A DNA stretch of 64,000 nucleotides from an uncultured Porphyromonadaceae bacterium (GTDB lineage: Bacteria > Bacteroidota > Bacteroidia > Bacteroidales > Muribaculaceae): NCBI GenBank assembly GCA_905202215.1, contig CAJKRG010000010.1, positions 7,098 to 71,097 on the forward strand, given 5' to 3'. Made by a program: the position numbers and the translations under genes. The first letter of the stretch is position 1, and each line of letters begins with the position of its first letter. The notes below the pieces were generated by a model. That model made no database searches. It had not been told where the DNA came from and saw only the letters and a list, made by a program, of their open reading frames with translations. Of this stretch, positions 18,085-27,129 are shown one piece after another.

Positions 18085-18173
18085 CGGTTTTTATGCGGAA
18101 AAACGAGAATTTGAGGCATATTTGCCAAAAGATAAAAAAAAATCCGTGACCGGCGAGCTGACATTCCTGTTTT

Positions 18174-19112
18174 CTATATGAACCGGACATTGAACTTGTG
18201 CAGAAGGCGTAGCGGATGATACGATTCCTTGGCATAACGAAGGCCAGGATCGCCGGCATCGTCCTCACGGTTTATATAGCGCACCTGAGGATGGCGGCGC
18301 AGCATTTCAGCGGCAAAAAGTTTGTTGATAGCCTCTCCGGCACCGGCAACTTCATGATCCATCTTCTCTATATGTATAACCAGAGTATCGCCAATTACCT
18401 CAGCCGCTGTAAAAGCCACTACTCTGCCGTCTTCGCCGCGAAGCACAGCACCTTCGAACGGATATTTGTCATAATGGCGCAGAACATCGGCACACTGGCG
18501 CCGCTCATATTCGGCCATCACATCGTCGGAATCGGCAGAGAGTGCCGCGAAAAAGGCATCGGCATCCGCGAGAGCTTTTCCTTCGAGCGGTTCGAGAGAC
18601 CAGTGCGGATTGTCGGTCATGAAGCGGTTTACATGATTGCGTTTCTTATTGTAGTGCTTGCCAATCAGCGAGGCGAGATCTGTTGCCGTATAGATATAGT
18701 CGGCCCAGTCATCGAGAGGAGTCACCTCGCATCGGCCCAAGGCGACAAGCGAATCGAGTTTGTCGTCGGGCACAGCCGAAAACAGCGGTTCCACTCCATG
18801 ACGGTCACAATAAGCCTTTACAGACGCAACAGAATCCGCAAGCGGCAGCGAACCCACGGGGACAGCAAATGAAGGACGTCTGGAGGCATCCTCGGAAAGG
18901 CCTTTTATAAAAAGCGTATCCGCAACGATACAATATTCATAATTAAAGTAATCAATCCACATATAAATGCCACCAATCGAATAATCGCAAGAACGGCTGC
19001 ATTCTCTCTGTAGAAATGAATTTATAATCGGAAGCGCATCAAAATCCACTGGCTTGAAATACAATTCCAGCGGGCGTCGTTCCATAGCAACAAGTATCTG
19101 AGGAGTATTCAT
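18174..19112 (-). CDS. DUF2156 (GNAT-fold) protein
   Basis: Protein of 312 aa matching the PF09924 family (C-terminal domain of phosphatidylglycerol lysyltransferase, DUF2156), which has two GNAT-like halves and may transfer an aminoacyl group. Indicators are the N-terminal CDYSIGGIYMWIDYFNYEY, the central KKRNHVNRFMTDNP motif and the C-terminal YINREDDAGDPGLRYAKESY. No membrane-spanning flippase part is attached, so it would be cytosolic. The exact substrate is unknown. An in-frame ATG at 19085 (MERRPLEL) is an alternative start. It is a single gene between DUF1015 and the GH3 operon. Confidence 0.82.
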   Translation of the reverse strand: MNTPQILVAMERRPLELYFKPVDFDALPIINSFLQRECSRSCDYSIGGIYMWIDYFNYEYCIVADTLFIKGLSEDASRRPSFAVPVGSLPLADSVASVKAYCDRHGVEPLFSAVPDDKLDSLVALGRCEVTPLDDWADYIYTATDLASLIGKHYNKKRNHVNRFMTDNPHWSLEPLEGKALADADAFFAALSADSDDVMAEYERRQCADVLRHYDKYPFEGAVLRGEDGRVVAFTAAEVIGDTLVIHIEKMDHEVAGAGEAINKLFAAEMLRRHPQVRYINREDDAGDPGLRYAKESYHPLRLLHKFNVRFI

Positions 19113-19218
19113 AATGCTAAAATGACAGTTGAAACTTTAGAGTTTACTTAATAACATCTTAGATTAAAACAAAACACTCCCTGCCAAGGTTTTCGCACAC
19201 AGCCTCGACAAACAAAAC

Positions 19219-19249
19219 AGACGGGATACGTGCAGGGCGCATCCCGTCT
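19219..19249 (-). terminator. Terminator of the GH3/5'-nucleotidase operon
   Basis: Perfect 9-bp stem AGACGGGAT/ATCCCGTCT with a 13-base loop, followed on the minus strand by GTTTTGTTTG. It lies 21 bp past the stop of the GH3 gene. Confidence 0.8.
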
Positions 19250-19269
19250 ATAAAATTATTGATTATAAG

Positions 19270-22257
19270 TTACCTTTCGAGAGCCTGATATACGTAGCGG
19301 AACAGACGCGGGCGGATATTAAGCTTGTTGAAAGCGGCATTGTCGCGGGTCGGATCCACACGATTGGTCAGGAAAACAAATATAAGTTCTTCCTTAGGAT
19401 CAACCCAAAAAACCGTTCCTGTAAAGCCGAGATGACCATAAACCTCCGGTGAAGCCTCATCGCATGTCGGAGAATACTCTGGATTTTCGGTGTCGGGTTT
19501 GTCGAAGCCGAGACCACGTCGGCATGTCGGACTTTTTGCAGTGGTGAAAAGCTCTACGGTCTCGGGCGAAAGTACGCGGGCATCACCATAAGTGCCTCCA
19601 TTGAGCCACATCTGGCATATCTTGGCTATATCGTCGGCATTTGCAAAAAGACCGGCATTACCCTGTACACCGCCCGAAAAGTTAGCCATCTCGTCATGGA
19701 CATAGCCGTGTACCTTCTGTTTACGCATGAACGTATCGTATTCTGTAGGCGCTATCTCGCTCTTGGCAAATCGCTCTGCAGGCCGATAGCCGGTACGGTA
19801 GGCTCCGAGTGGCCCGAATATGTTCTCTTCCACATATTCCTGATGCGGCCGCCCTGTCCGGCGCTGTTCTATATCCATGAGGAGCGCGAAATTAAGGCAC
19901 GAATAATTATAGTCTTTTTTAGTCCGGAGCGGTATATTGTATATCCGGGACATCACGGTGTCGTAGGCGGCACGACCTGTAAAGATGCCCTTGGAAGCTT
20001 CCACGGGAAAGTCATCGCTTTTTACACGGCTTATGATATCGGAGCGCATGCGGGCCCGGCTGTGTCCATAAGCGTTTCGCTGTATCTTGATGGAATGATT
20101 CTTGTCAGGACGCCGCGTGATAAGCCGTCCCTTATACGTCAACGTATCGAACATCAGATCGAACATATTGAGCGCCGCAGGCATGCCGGTCTCATGGTAA
20201 AGGAGTTCACGCACTGTGATCTCGCGCTTGGCCGAATCGGTAATATCAGGAATAAGATCGCCGAGACGGTCATCGAGGGTGATGAGCTTTTCGTCGTATG
20301 CCTTCATTATGCCGGGAAGCGTACCTGTCGCTTTAGACACCGAAGCAAGGTCGTAGACAGTGAGAGGAGTCACAGCTTTGGCTTCGGGAGTCCCCGTAAT
20401 CCTGCCGAATGATTTGTCGTATATTATATTGCCATGCCGTGCAACAAGAACTTGACAACCGGGAAAAGCCTTTGTCCTGAGACATTCCTTGACCAGGGCA
20501 TCGATACTGTCGGAAAGCACGGGATTCAGACCTTCGGCAACCGGCGATGTAAAACCGAGACGAGTTTTAGGAAGATCAATTCCCGCACCGATTCCGGCAA
20601 CGCCGGCAATATTGACTGGCAGCCGTCCGTCGACAGCAATACCGCCGAACACAGCTTCCGCAGCACTCTCACGGGCAACAGGGATGTCATCGTAGGCAAG
20701 CACCATGGCGGCAAGTTTCTGAAGCGAAGCTCCGAATTTACGGATCTTGAACGGGCTGACCATGAAAACACCGACAACGGATTTCTGTCCGGCCGTCAAC
20801 TGCGCAAGGGCTTGACGGGCAGCCGCATCATCGGAAAATACGGCGGCAATCACTACATCGCCTTTCTCAATTCGGGCAAGAGACGCCGCAGAAAATGCCT
20901 CACCCGAAGTAAAGTAATCAACAGTGCGTGCATAGCGTGAACAGGTCGCGGCAAATTCATTGTCTTTGGAGGCCCCTATGCTCACTACTGAGAAAGTACG
21001 GTCAGCGAGTTTTCCAAGCGGAAGTATATTGTCATCATTTTTTGTGACTGTGATCGAGGCGGCAGCAAGTTTCTTGACCAAAGCCAATGCTTCGGGGCTG
21101 TTAAGTTCCCGGGCAATGGCAGCATAGTCGGTACCGAGTGGCTTATAATCGTCAAGACCGAGATAATATTTATATCGGAGCACACGCTTGCAGCGGTCTT
21201 CGACCACCGAAGCCGGGATAGAGCCGTCGGCAAGGCCTGTCTCTATGGCTTTTATGGCACCTCCTACATTCTCCGGACACAGAAGCACATCGGCTCCGGC
21301 CAGAAGTGCGGCCACACAATTATTGCGGCCCGCAGGATCTACCGCGCCTTTCATGCCGAGAGCATCGGTATAAATCAGTCCTTCGAATCCCATATTCCTG
21401 CGAAGCAGATCTGTAGTCATAAGACGTGAAAGAGAAGCCGGGCTTTCCGACGGGTCAAGAGCCGGTACAATGATATGACCGGTCATGATGCCCGAACAGC
21501 CCGCATCTATAAATGAACTGAATGGCACCAGATCGATATCGTCGAGACGCTGGCGGTTATGATCAACCCTTGTAAGCGATTTATGCGAATCTGTTCCGGT
21601 ATCGCCATGGCCCGGAAAATGCTTCGATACAGCCTGTACGCCGGCGTCTTCCATACCGAGCGAGTATGCCACGGTCGCTTCAGCGACACGCGCCGGATCT
21701 TCGCCAAACGACCGCGAACCGATAACAGGATTGGCCGGATTGGAATTGACATCGGCATCGGGAGCGAAATCGGCCTGAATGCCGAGCAGACGGCATTCGC
21801 GTGCAACTTCCTTGCCATAGTCATAAAGCAGACGTTTGTTTTTAATGGCCCCGAGCGCTATATTCTTCGGGAAACGGGGAGTTCCGGCCACACGCATGGA
21901 TACACCCCACTCCCCGTCAACCGTCATAAGCACGGGTACAAGGGCCTCTCTTTGGGCAAAATCAGCCAAAGAGACAAACTGCTCTATATTCCCTTCGGTA
22001 AAGAGCAGACCACCGACGCCCTCAGTCTTGGCCAGACGTGTTATAGCGGCACGAGAGTTGACGCCCTGTGTGGGTACGACCTTGCAGCACATCAGCTGCG
22101 CTACACGCTGACGTTCTGTCAGCGTGGCATATACGGAATCGGCCCAACGGGCAGCTTCGGCCTCCCGGCCTTTTTCAAGATTGGGACGCACGGCTCCGGC
22201 CCCAATACCGGCCGTCAGCATGACAGCGGCGGCGAAATATTTAAGATAATTGTGCAT
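19270..22257 (-). CDS. NagZ-like GH3 glycosidase fused to a beta-lactamase-type serine hydrolase
   Basis: Exported 995-aa two-enzyme protein. After a signal peptide (MHNYLKYFAAAVMLTAGIGA) comes a GH3 barrel. It has the NagZ His/Asp loop KHFPGHGDTGTDSH (212-225) and the nucleophile Asp near 298 (IYTDALGMKG), pointing to beta-N-acetylglucosaminidase activity on muropeptides. A GH3 C-terminal alpha/beta domain spans about 385-560. From about 585 a serine-hydrolase domain follows with the SxxK motif SVSK (639-642) and YSCLN near 790. The domain order is known in Bacteroidota and fits cell-wall turnover in the periplasm. It starts 8 bp after the 5'-nucleotidase gene. Whether the second domain cleaves D-amino-acid peptides or esters is open. 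Confidence 0.88.
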   Translation of the reverse strand: MHNYLKYFAAAVMLTAGIGAGAVRPNLEKGREAEAARWADSVYATLTERQRVAQLMCCKVVPTQGVNSRAAITRLAKTEGVGGLLFTEGNIEQFVSLADFAQREALVPVLMTVDGEWGVSMRVAGTPRFPKNIALGAIKNKRLLYDYGKEVARECRLLGIQADFAPDADVNSNPANPVIGSRSFGEDPARVAEATVAYSLGMEDAGVQAVSKHFPGHGDTGTDSHKSLTRVDHNRQRLDDIDLVPFSSFIDAGCSGIMTGHIIVPALDPSESPASLSRLMTTDLLRRNMGFEGLIYTDALGMKGAVDPAGRNNCVAALLAGADVLLCPENVGGAIKAIETGLADGSIPASVVEDRCKRVLRYKYYLGLDDYKPLGTDYAAIARELNSPEALALVKKLAAASITVTKNDDNILPLGKLADRTFSVVSIGASKDNEFAATCSRYARTVDYFTSGEAFSAASLARIEKGDVVIAAVFSDDAAARQALAQLTAGQKSVVGVFMVSPFKIRKFGASLQKLAAMVLAYDDIPVARESAAEAVFGGIAVDGRLPVNIAGVAGIGAGIDLPKTRLGFTSPVAEGLNPVLSDSIDALVKECLRTKAFPGCQVLVARHGNIIYDKSFGRITGTPEAKAVTPLTVYDLASVSKATGTLPGIMKAYDEKLITLDDRLGDLIPDITDSAKREITVRELLYHETGMPAALNMFDLMFDTLTYKGRLITRRPDKNHSIKIQRNAYGHSRARMRSDIISRVKSDDFPVEASKGIFTGRAAYDTVMSRIYNIPLRTKKDYNYSCLNFALLMDIEQRRTGRPHQEYVEENIFGPLGAYRTGYRPAERFAKSEIAPTEYDTFMRKQKVHGYVHDEMANFSGGVQGNAGLFANADDIAKICQMWLNGGTYGDARVLSPETVELFTTAKSPTCRRGLGFDKPDTENPEYSPTCDEASPEVYGHLGFTGTVFWVDPKEELIFVFLTNRVDPTRDNAAFNKLNIRPRLFRYVYQALER

Positions 22258-22265
22258 GATCGGTA

Positions 22266-23837
22266 TTATTTGGTTGTTGCAGGCGCTATAGACCACCGGT
22301 TGCCCGTTTCTCCGGAAAGAGTTTTGTTCCTGCCTTTTCCTTCGGTAAGATAATAAAGCAGATCGTCAAATACAGCATTGGGGCTTTCCTTGACAAGAGA
22401 ACCCTTGGTGAGACCTCTCATATAATCTCCACCCTTGGCAAGATAGTCGATGGTGGCGACGCGGTAGGTTCTGGTGTCGTCAAGAGGTTTTCCTGAAATC
22501 AGGATATCGCGTGCGGCATAGTTCTCACGGCCTCCGATTGTGTCGTAAGTGACCTTCACATTGCGGCTCACGCCATTCCCGTCGGTCTTTGCCATGACAT
22601 CGAAAACGCAGCGGAGATCCGAGCCTTTCACATCGATGACAGTGACATAATTCCGGAAAGGAAGTATGTTGATGATCTGGCCCTTCGAAAATTTACCGGC
22701 CGGCAATCCGTCGCGCAGACCGCCTTTGTTGGCTATCGAGAGATCTACTCCGGGAACCATTTCAGAACCGCGATCGAACACCCAGTCGGTAAAGAAATTA
22801 AGAAGTTCCGGATCAGTGTTTTTAAGTTCTCTGTCGGTCGTGCCGACCCATAAAGTCATAAGCGAATCGACTCCGTGCTTGTATTTTCCTATAGTGGCCT
22901 GAAGAACCGGATCGATCTTTCCGTCATAACGGCCATCTATGTCTATGAGTTCGTAGCGGGGACGACCGCCCAGCCCGAGGCTGTCGAGATTGATTTCTAT
23001 CTTGCCGAGTTTACGTCCGGCCTTACCGGTCTGAACCACAAGCACCTCTTCACCGTCAAGATTCTTCAGCCGGCTGCGGGCTGCTCCCTGCTCGGTCTTG
23101 GGATCGATCACATCATGTGAATGCCCACCGATAATCACATCAATATTACGCGAGTTTACGGCAAGTGCCGAGTCTCCGACAAGCGGACTCGGATTATAAC
23201 CTATATGACTTATTGCTATAACTGCGTCCACGCCTTCTTCTTTTTTAAGTTTCTCGGCCATCAGATTGGCGGTAGCGATTATAGGTTCGAATTTCAATCC
23301 GTCGTAGTTCCCTTTTGTGATAATTCCTTCGGGGTCGAGATTGATTCCGATCAGACCGATTTTTTTACCTCCGTATTCTTTTATGGAGTATGGCCGGAAC
23401 ATACCGGCGAGCGGAGTTTCGTCAAGATCATAGTTCGACGACAGTTTTTCGGCGTCAGAAAGTCTGAGCATTGCCGCAAGTGAGTCTATGCCATTGTCAA
23501 ACTCATGATTACCCAATATGCGCTCCTCCACACCAAGTATATTCATTATCTCCTGCTCTACCTCGCCCCCGTAAAGATAGAAATAGAGAGTACCCTGAAC
23601 AGCGTCGCCGGCATCAACGAGCAACACATTCTTTTCTGCTGCCCGGATGCTGTCGATCACCGCCTTACGACGCATTACTCCGCCAATATCCTTGCTGTCG
23701 GGTTCTATCTGCGAATGAGTGTCGTTCGTATGAAGTATCACCAGAGTGTTAGGCTCCGCATCTTTTTTGCATGATACAAAAGGCAAAGCCAGAGAAATCG
23801 ATACCAAAGCGGCCGCAGCCGCACCAATAAATTTCAT
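22266..23837 (-). CDS. 5'-nucleotidase/UshA-type lipoprotein
   Basis: Envelope metallophosphatase of 523 aa that releases phosphate from nucleotides or related esters. A lipoprotein signal ends at Cys23 (LALPFVSC). The metallophosphoesterase half has the metal motifs ILHTNDTHS, DAGDAVQGT, ILGNHEFDNG and GGHSHDVIDP. The C-terminal half is the 5'-nucleotidase specificity domain (ANKGGLRDGLPAG; LPFRNYVTVIDVKG; IATIDYLAKGGDY-like end). In several Bacteroides the two halves are separate genes; here they are one protein. It is first in an operon with the NagZ fusion, which suggests scavenging of envelope-derived nucleotides and sugars (inference). Confidence 0.9.
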   Translation of the reverse strand: MKFIGAAAAALVSISLALPFVSCKKDAEPNTLVILHTNDTHSQIEPDSKDIGGVMRRKAVIDSIRAAEKNVLLVDAGDAVQGTLYFYLYGGEVEQEIMNILGVEERILGNHEFDNGIDSLAAMLRLSDAEKLSSNYDLDETPLAGMFRPYSIKEYGGKKIGLIGINLDPEGIITKGNYDGLKFEPIIATANLMAEKLKKEEGVDAVIAISHIGYNPSPLVGDSALAVNSRNIDVIIGGHSHDVIDPKTEQGAARSRLKNLDGEEVLVVQTGKAGRKLGKIEINLDSLGLGGRPRYELIDIDGRYDGKIDPVLQATIGKYKHGVDSLMTLWVGTTDRELKNTDPELLNFFTDWVFDRGSEMVPGVDLSIANKGGLRDGLPAGKFSKGQIINILPFRNYVTVIDVKGSDLRCVFDVMAKTDGNGVSRNVKVTYDTIGGRENYAARDILISGKPLDDTRTYRVATIDYLAKGGDYMRGLTKGSLVKESPNAVFDDLLYYLTEGKGRNKTLSGETGNRWSIAPATTK

Positions 23838-23867
23838 ATATTATTATAGCTGTTTATTCCTGTCCGA

Positions 23868-23898
23868 CAAATATAGACTAAATCTTCTTAAATTGCAA
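23868..23898 (-). promoter_or_regulatory. Promoter of the 5'-nucleotidase operon
   Basis: Minus-strand TTG (23896-23898), 20 bases, TATATTTG (23868-23875), 31 bp before the start codon. It is divergent from the GH106 promoter in the same 187-bp gap. Confidence 0.7.
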
Positions 23899-23963
23899 CA
23901 ATAATCACTGCTACAAAATGCCGCTTTTGTCATTTTTGAAAATAAAAATATCATTATTGAAAA

Positions 23964-23992
23964 TTGAAACTGTCGCTTCTTATATAACTTTG
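23964..23992 (+). promoter_or_regulatory. Promoter of the GH106-like operon
   Basis: TTG (23964-23966), 18 bases, TAACTTTG (23985-23992), 32 bp before the ATG. The surrounding sequence is very AT-rich. Any AraC site should lie in 23880-23960; I see no clear direct repeat there. Confidence 0.65.
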
Positions 23993-24024
23993 TACAATAA
24001 ACCAATAAGCTGGAAATCTATCAG

Positions 24025-27000
24025 ATGAGAAACATATGTACGACATTGCTGGCCGCCACTGCGATATTGTATGGCACCTCCACCATCCAGGCGAAAGAAC
24101 AGTCGCGTGAGATGAACTTTGAAAAAGAGAGCCGATCGTTTGCAGACCCTGGGAAAAATTACCGCCCGGCCCCGCTATGGGTATGGAATACCAGTGTGAC
24201 GACCGAAGATATCGACCGCATGCTTAAAGATATGAAAGACGGCGGTTTCGGAGGCGCATTCATACATCCCCGTCCCGGCATGATAACCGACTACCTTTCG
24301 GACGACTGGTTCAGGTTATACCGATACAGCGTCGAAAAAGGCAAAGAACTCGGTCTCGACATATGGATATATGATGAATTCTCATATCCGAGCGGCTTTG
24401 CCGGCGGTCATGTACCTGCTGAAATGCCGGAATCTTACAATCAGGGGCAAGGCCTTGCATTCGAAAAGGCGTCGGTTCTTCCCGCCAATGCCACAGACTT
24501 TTTTCTCTGTCTTAAAAAAGAAGGCAATACCTTCAGAGCAATAAACGGCGAGCTCGAGAAATATACCGATGTCCCCGGCGAATACTACCTTTATAAAAAG
24601 ACATATTACGGCCGTAGCGACTGGCATGGCGGATTTTCATATGTCGACCTGCTTTATCCCGGCGTTACCGAAAAATTTATCGATGTAACCATGAACGGCT
24701 ATGAAAGAACGTTCGGAAAAGAACTCGGTACCGTCATAAAGGGACTTTTCTCCGACGAACCCAACATAGGCAATATACAAGGTATCCGGTGGACTCCCGA
24801 TTTTTTCGATATTTTCGAGAAACAATGGGGCTACGATCTGCGCGCATATCTGCCTCTCCTCGTCGAAGAAAGCGGCGATTGGAAACGCGTACGTCACAAT
24901 TATATGGAAACTCTAACGCAGCTGTTCATCGACCGATGGTCGAAACCGATGTCCGCCTACTGCGAAAAGAAGAATCTTAAATGGACCGGACACTACTGGG
25001 AACACGGCTGGCCAAGCGTAGCCGACGGCGGCGACAACATGGCTATGTACGCATGGCATCAGATGCCTGCCGTCGACATGCTCTTCAACCAGTATAACGA
25101 CGCTCATCCTCAGGCACAGTTCGGCAACGCACGCGCAGTCAAGGAACTCAGCAGCGTCGCCAATCAGATGGGATATGTGCGGACTCTTAGCGAGACCTAC
25201 GGCGGAGGAGGCTGGGATGAGTCTTTTGAAGACTTCAAACGCCTCGGAGACTGGGAATATGCCCTTGGCGTCAATTTCATGAACCAGCATCTGGCGCATA
25301 TGACCATTGTGGGTGCACGCAAGTACGACTATCCTCCTGTGTTCACTCCTCTGTCACCATGGTGGAACAATTACAAGACCCAGAATGATTATTTCGGACG
25401 CCTGTCGCTGGTCCTCAGCGGAGGAGAACAACTCAACGACGTTCTTGTCATCGAACCCACAACATCGGCATGGATGTATTTCTCCTATGTCAGCTCCAAT
25501 CCCCGCATGATGGATATAGGCTTCGCTTTTCAGAATTTCGTTACCGAACTTGAAAAGAACCAGGCCGAATACGATCTTGGCTCCGAAAATATCATCAAGG
25601 ACAGGGCAAGAGTCACAGGAAAACTTTTTACTGTCGGTAAACGGTCGTATAAGACAGTCGTGATTCCACCCGGCGTCGAAAATCTCAACGGTACAACATT
25701 TGCCTTACTGAAAAAATTCGTGCAAAACGGCGGAAATCTTGTAATGTTCTCCACGCCGGGTCTTATCGATGGTAAAGAAAATGCAGAAGCCTCCGATTTC
25801 TTCAAAGACGACACAAAAGCGACATCCTGTACGGAACTTTCGGCAAAGATCATAAAAAAAATATTCGCAAACGACAAAATCGATTTCACACTTACTGCAG
25901 GCAATGATCTCTACCATCACCGACGAGACTATAAGGACGGGCAGCTTGTATTCCTGTCAAACGCGTCGCTCACAGACAGCGCTGTCGGCCAAATCTCTCT
26001 GGAAGGACAGAGCCTTGTGGAACTGGATGCAATGTCAGGCATCATACATAAATATCCGTCAACAGCCGCAAACGGATACGTCAGAGCCGACTTCACTTTG
26101 CCTCCAGCCGGAAGTCTTGTGCTTTTCGCATCTAAAAAAACAAAAAATCTACCCGCATTCAAGCCCAAGGAAAGGCTTGAAGGAGGAGACATGCTGACTC
26201 CGGAAACACCTCTCGAAGTAAAACGTCTGAAAGACAACGCCCTCACTCTTGACTTTTGCGACCTCACGATCGACGGCAAGACCCAACGAAATCTGTACAC
26301 GGTCGAAGCATGCAATAAGCTTTATCAACACTATGGTATGCCCGATCCATGGAATTCCGCAATTCAATACCGCCAGAATGTAGTGGAGCGCGATACATTC
26401 AAGACCGGCGATATAAAAGTGGAATATAAATTCGTCTGCACCGGAGATATAGACCGCAACACGCTGAAACTCATAGCCGAGCAGCCCGAAATATGGAAAG
26501 TCGAGATAAACGGCATCCCAGTCATAAGCGAGGGTGAATCATTTCTTGACAGCCGTTTCGGCACCTATGCCATCGGCAGATATGTAAAGGAAGGCGTAAA
26601 CACAATATGCCTCGGTGTAAAACCGATGAGTATATATGCCGAAATTGCTCCAGTATATGTCACGGGCTCCTTTACCCTCGAAGCGGCTTCCCACGGCTGG
26701 ATTATGGTGCCCGACCGGAATCCTGTGCCCGGAAGCTGGAAAGAACAGGGTCTGCCATGCTATTCATGGGATATGGCCTATAGCCATACCTATAACATAA
26801 GCAACCCTAAAAAGACACATTACCTTCGTCTGGGCCAATGGAACGGTACGGTTGCCGAAGTATTTGTGAACGGCAGCAAAGCCGGAGTGGCGGCATATCA
26901 GCCGTACACATTCAATCTCACACCTTATCTCAAAAAAGGACATAACGACATCGAAGTACGCGTTATCGGCAGCCTCCACAATCTTTTCGGCCCACACTAC

Positions 27001-27123
27001 AGCTCAGACCGTGGCATAAACGGCCCCTGGCACTGGAACGGCGTACAGCAGCAGGCCCCGGGCAGCGATTATAATCTCGAAAACTATGGACTCATGGAGG
27101 ATTTCTCCGTATTTACAAAATAA
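24025..27123 (+). CDS. GH106-like glycoside hydrolase (alpha-L-rhamnosidase type), long form
   Basis: Exported 1032-aa hydrolase with signal peptide (ends STIQAKEQS). The N-terminal barrel begins with the family hallmark RPAPLWVWNTSVTTEDIDRM, GGFGGAFIHPRPGM and WIYDEFSYPSGFAGG. Candidate catalytic acids are Glu245 (FSDEPNIGN) and Glu390 (LSETYGGGGW), judged by position against GH106 and not proven. The C-terminal 250 residues look like galactose-binding beta-sandwich modules (YLRLGQWNGTVAEVFVNGSK, NDIEVRVIGSLHNLFGPHY). GH106 enzymes act on alpha-L-rhamnosides, but remote members may differ. First gene of an operon with the isomerase and a second, shorter relative. Confidence 0.82.
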   Translation: MRNICTTLLAATAILYGTSTIQAKEQSREMNFEKESRSFADPGKNYRPAPLWVWNTSVTTEDIDRMLKDMKDGGFGGAFIHPRPGMITDYLSDDWFRLYRYSVEKGKELGLDIWIYDEFSYPSGFAGGHVPAEMPESYNQGQGLAFEKASVLPANATDFFLCLKKEGNTFRAINGELEKYTDVPGEYYLYKKTYYGRSDWHGGFSYVDLLYPGVTEKFIDVTMNGYERTFGKELGTVIKGLFSDEPNIGNIQGIRWTPDFFDIFEKQWGYDLRAYLPLLVEESGDWKRVRHNYMETLTQLFIDRWSKPMSAYCEKKNLKWTGHYWEHGWPSVADGGDNMAMYAWHQMPAVDMLFNQYNDAHPQAQFGNARAVKELSSVANQMGYVRTLSETYGGGGWDESFEDFKRLGDWEYALGVNFMNQHLAHMTIVGARKYDYPPVFTPLSPWWNNYKTQNDYFGRLSLVLSGGEQLNDVLVIEPTTSAWMYFSYVSSNPRMMDIGFAFQNFVTELEKNQAEYDLGSENIIKDRARVTGKLFTVGKRSYKTVVIPPGVENLNGTTFALLKKFVQNGGNLVMFSTPGLIDGKENAEASDFFKDDTKATSCTELSAKIIKKIFANDKIDFTLTAGNDLYHHRRDYKDGQLVFLSNASLTDSAVGQISLEGQSLVELDAMSGIIHKYPSTAANGYVRADFTLPPAGSLVLFASKKTKNLPAFKPKERLEGGDMLTPETPLEVKRLKDNALTLDFCDLTIDGKTQRNLYTVEACNKLYQHYGMPDPWNSAIQYRQNVVERDTFKTGDIKVEYKFVCTGDIDRNTLKLIAEQPEIWKVEINGIPVISEGESFLDSRFGTYAIGRYVKEGVNTICLGVKPMSIYAEIAPVYVTGSFTLEAASHGWIMVPDRNPVPGSWKEQGLPCYSWDMAYSHTYNISNPKKTHYLRLGQWNGTVAEVFVNGSKAGVAAYQPYTFNLTPYLKKGHNDIEVRVIGSLHNLFGPHYSSDRGINGPWHWNGVQQQAPGSDYNLENYGLMEDFSVFTK

Positions 27124-27129
27124 TCTGAT

